From Pontibacter lucknowensis (GTDB lineage: Bacteria > Bacteroidota > Bacteroidia > Cytophagales > Hymenobacteraceae): a stretch of DNA of 64,000 nucleotides. The DNA lies in contig NZ_FTNM01000006.1 in the NCBI RefSeq assembly GCF_900156415.1, positions 248,001 through 312,000 on the forward strand. Direction: 5' to 3'. Both the position numbers and the translations under genes were made by a program. Positions 62,290 through 64,000 of the stretch are shown here, one piece after another (position 1 is the first letter of the stretch; the number at the start of each line of letters is the position of its first letter). The notes under the pieces were generated by a model. It had not been told where the DNA came from. It searched no databases and saw only the letters and a list, made by a program, of their open reading frames with translations.

Positions 62290-63198
62290 CTATAAATCAG
62301 AGTTGGTTTTATCATTTGTTCTCTGTGACCGCATACTCTCATATGAAGCCAGCTCATTCCCCACTCTTACATTATCAAAATATATAACTCTTTTTTCTGA
62401 CGCAGTTCTGCTATTGTTCCACTTTGCTTTATACACGCCAACTTTCCAATAGGGCATTTTTTTATCTTCAAAATGATTGCGCCCACTGTAAGAAACACGT
62501 TTTACCCCGTTGTGCCACACCTCCAGTATTGCATCGGAGCCAGCAGAATGGATAATATGGAAAACAAACTCGTGCCATACATCCTTTGTCAAAGGAGCGA
62601 GCTCCATGACCTTCCACTTATCTTCCTTGGTATTGTGACGCACCCTGAGGTAAATAACATTGTCTACAGTGCGCAGTGAAATTGGAGGACTTCCTTCCTG
62701 GTGCCACTGGCTAATAAGTTCATTAGAAGAATCCGGGGCATAACCATCTTCAGGAAACATGACGGCAAAGCTATACCACATCTCTTTATCTGTCACCCTG
62801 TCAACCACGAACAACTCAGACCGCATCCCCCGATGAATCATCGGGTCAGATGCACGCAGTTCAAACCTTGCGACCTTATTTTCATTGTTTAATGGATCAG
62901 TTACTACGCGGAAGCCATGCTCTGTATCTGTCTGCAAATTGACAGCAGTATGAAGCGGGTCACTCCCCTCAAAGGTTTCTTCAAAAAGCAGATGGTTCCT
63001 CAGAGGCTTTTCCTCTGCCGTACGCCAGAAGACAGACTTAGATCTATGGCTTATTTTCGCTATTTGATTTTGTAGATCTGAAACGCTCACATAGTTATGT
63101 TGTAGCGAAAAGGCTGGGTATGGGCTATCATATCTTAGAGTACTCCAGCCGAGTATACTAACAACAGCAACCAACCCAACTATATACTCCCTCATCAT
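62290..63198 (-). CDS. Heparin-lyase-I-like polysaccharide lyase
   Basis: From the ATG at 63198 it is 302 residues (a GTG at 63216 is also in frame). N-terminal signal or anchor (VGLVAVVSILGWSTL). The body fits Polysacc_lyase (PF14099): FEETFEGSDPLH, FELRASDPMIHRGMRSELF, MWYSFAVMFPEDGYAP, LISQWHQEGSPPISLR, LEVWHNGVK and YWKVGVYKAKW. Could trim or recycle the polymer made here. Confidence 0.85.
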   Translation of the reverse strand: MMREYIVGLVAVVSILGWSTLRYDSPYPAFSLQHNYVSVSDLQNQIAKISHRSKSVFWRTAEEKPLRNHLLFEETFEGSDPLHTAVNLQTDTEHGFRVVTDPLNNENKVARFELRASDPMIHRGMRSELFVVDRVTDKEMWYSFAVMFPEDGYAPDSSNELISQWHQEGSPPISLRTVDNVIYLRVRHNTKEDKWKVMELAPLTKDVWHEFVFHIIHSAGSDAILEVWHNGVKRVSYSGRNHFEDKKMPYWKVGVYKAKWNNSRTASEKRVIYFDNVRVGNELASYESMRSQRTNDKTNSDL

Positions 63199-63241
63199 GT
63201 GTCTTTTTCGCTTCACTATTTAGCATCAATGCTGCTTGTGT

Positions 63242-64000
63242 TCAATAAGCACTCTTATGTGTTTTCCTGCTGAAAATAGTTTTATAGATTATCCTGATGT
63301 CAAGCCAAAGAGACCATTTCTCCATGTACCACAGATCGTGCATCGTTCTTTGTTTGCGCTGCTCGTCAGTTTCGGTTGGACCTCTCCAGCCGTTTACCTG
63401 TGCCCAGCCTGTGATGCCAGGCTTAAAGTAATGTCTAATCATATACTTATCCACACTTTCCTGAAGTTTCTGGTTCAGGAAACTCCTGTGAGGACGCGGT
63501 CCAACTACACTCATATCTCCAAGGAGCACATTCATAAATTGTGGCAATTCATCAAGACTATACTTTCTGAGGATCCTGCCCAATTTGGTTATTCGTGGGT
63601 CATCTTTCTGGGTGGACTTTGTGCCACCTGTTGAAGCGTCATTCTCACGCATACTTCTGAACTTAAACACTTTAAATGGTCTTCCACCCTTCCCGATCCT
63701 TATAGGGCAGTAAAACACCGGACCAGGTGAGTCCAGTTTAATCAGGATGGCAAGCACCACAATCAGAGGGGAAAGTGCCAGAAGCGCAAAGGCTGAGAAA
63801 ACTTTATCAAAAGTATTTTTCAAGAAGAATGCGTAAGTTTCATCAAGAGGTAGCTGCCGGACATTGATAGCATCAAGTTCACCATACCTGGTCACCTTAT
63901 AATTTTCCCCAAACAGACCTCTGTAATCTGGTATATACTTTACCCGCACGCCATGATAATCAGCTGCCGTAATGATACTCTGTATTTTTTTCGAAACTTT
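63242..64000 (-). CDS. Polyprenyl glycosylphosphotransferase (WcaJ/WbaP-like), partial
   Basis: Truncated by the window edge: the frame stays open to base 64000. The visible C-terminal part has one membrane helix (FSAFALLALSPLIVVLAILI) followed by the catalytic domain with PIRIGKGGRPFKVFKFRSMR, RKYSLDELPQFMNVLLGDMSVVGPRPH and YFKPGITGWAQVNGWRG. It transfers the first sugar-1-phosphate to undecaprenyl phosphate, starting repeat-unit assembly. Complete relatives are about 460 residues. Confidence 0.93.
   Translation of the reverse strand, partial: KVSKKIQSIITAADYHGVRVKYIPDYRGLFGENYKVTRYGELDAINVRQLPLDETYAFFLKNTFDKVFSAFALLALSPLIVVLAILIKLDSPGPVFYCPIRIGKGGRPFKVFKFRSMRENDASTGGTKSTQKDDPRITKLGRILRKYSLDELPQFMNVLLGDMSVVGPRPHRSFLNQKLQESVDKYMIRHYFKPGITGWAQVNGWRGPTETDEQRKQRTMHDLWYMEKWSLWLDIRIIYKTIFSRKTHKSAY

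Noticed and set aside
1-64000. CRISPR arrays, prophage or insertion sequences
   Set aside because: I looked for regularly spaced repeats, transposases, integrases and phage structural genes and found none.

Overview
The window looks like a chromosomal segment of a Bacteroidota bacterium, most likely a Hymenobacteraceae relative such as Pontibacter. The evidence is the TAnnTTTG promoter boxes, the lack of Shine-Dalgarno sequences, a SusC-like TonB receptor with a carboxypeptidase-like plug extension, a T9SS-type sorting tail, a UpxY/NusG-like antiterminator, and many Bacteroidota DUF families (DUF2027-Smr, DUF3078, DUF983). Genus is inferred from protein flavour only; there is no rRNA here. 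I see no transposase, prophage or CRISPR array.

Bases 1-36,400 are a mixed housekeeping and envelope region. In order it holds: an exported HAEPLYID-type protein; a DUF2279 protein; a DUF2027-Smr protein; RNase P RNA; a CxxC protein; a SIMPL-domain protein; two small proteins; tRNA-Glu; a Ca2+-type P-ATPase; a decayed endonuclease/exonuclease/phosphatase gene; a PLP enzyme with a second, degenerate N-terminal half; an M50-like peptidase; MarC; a serine hydrolase and DUF2255 pair; a 1093-residue repeat protein with a T9SS tail; an exported Pcm-type methyltransferase; DUF3078; DUF983; a TonB receptor; DUF72; an HtrA protease; an amino-acid permease followed by an exported methyltransferase; a small membrane protein; an M14 peptidase; a SpmA-SpmB fusion; an NTF2-like lipoprotein; a glycine-zipper protein; and a lipoprotein amidohydrolase.

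Bases 36,968-64,000 are one surface-polysaccharide locus. The export channel (Wza-like) and tyrosine-kinase co-polymerase (Wzc-like) come first, followed by a UpxY-like antiterminator. Next are a nucleotidyltransferase-kinase fusion, a flippase, a ParB-like/APH-like gene pair, glycosyltransferases (GT2, GT4, DUF354) and a Wzy-like polymerase. Then come four tandem paralogous GNAT/FemAB-like acyltransferases, an AsnB amidotransferase, a second flippase and a pyruvyltransferase. On the opposite strand are a polysaccharide deacetylase, a heparin-lyase-like protein and the initiating polyprenyl glycosylphosphotransferase, which runs off the window. Together they suggest a Wzx/Wzy-type exopolysaccharide with unusually heavy decoration (N-acylation, amidation, pyruvylation, perhaps phosphorylation).

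The strongest unexplained signals are the four-copy acyltransferase array, the ParB-like plus APH-like pair with the nearby kinase fusion, and a short motif (core GGTATA, often CAGGTATA or its complement) repeated about six times more often than chance in coding and non-coding DNA throughout the window, including the polysaccharide locus.
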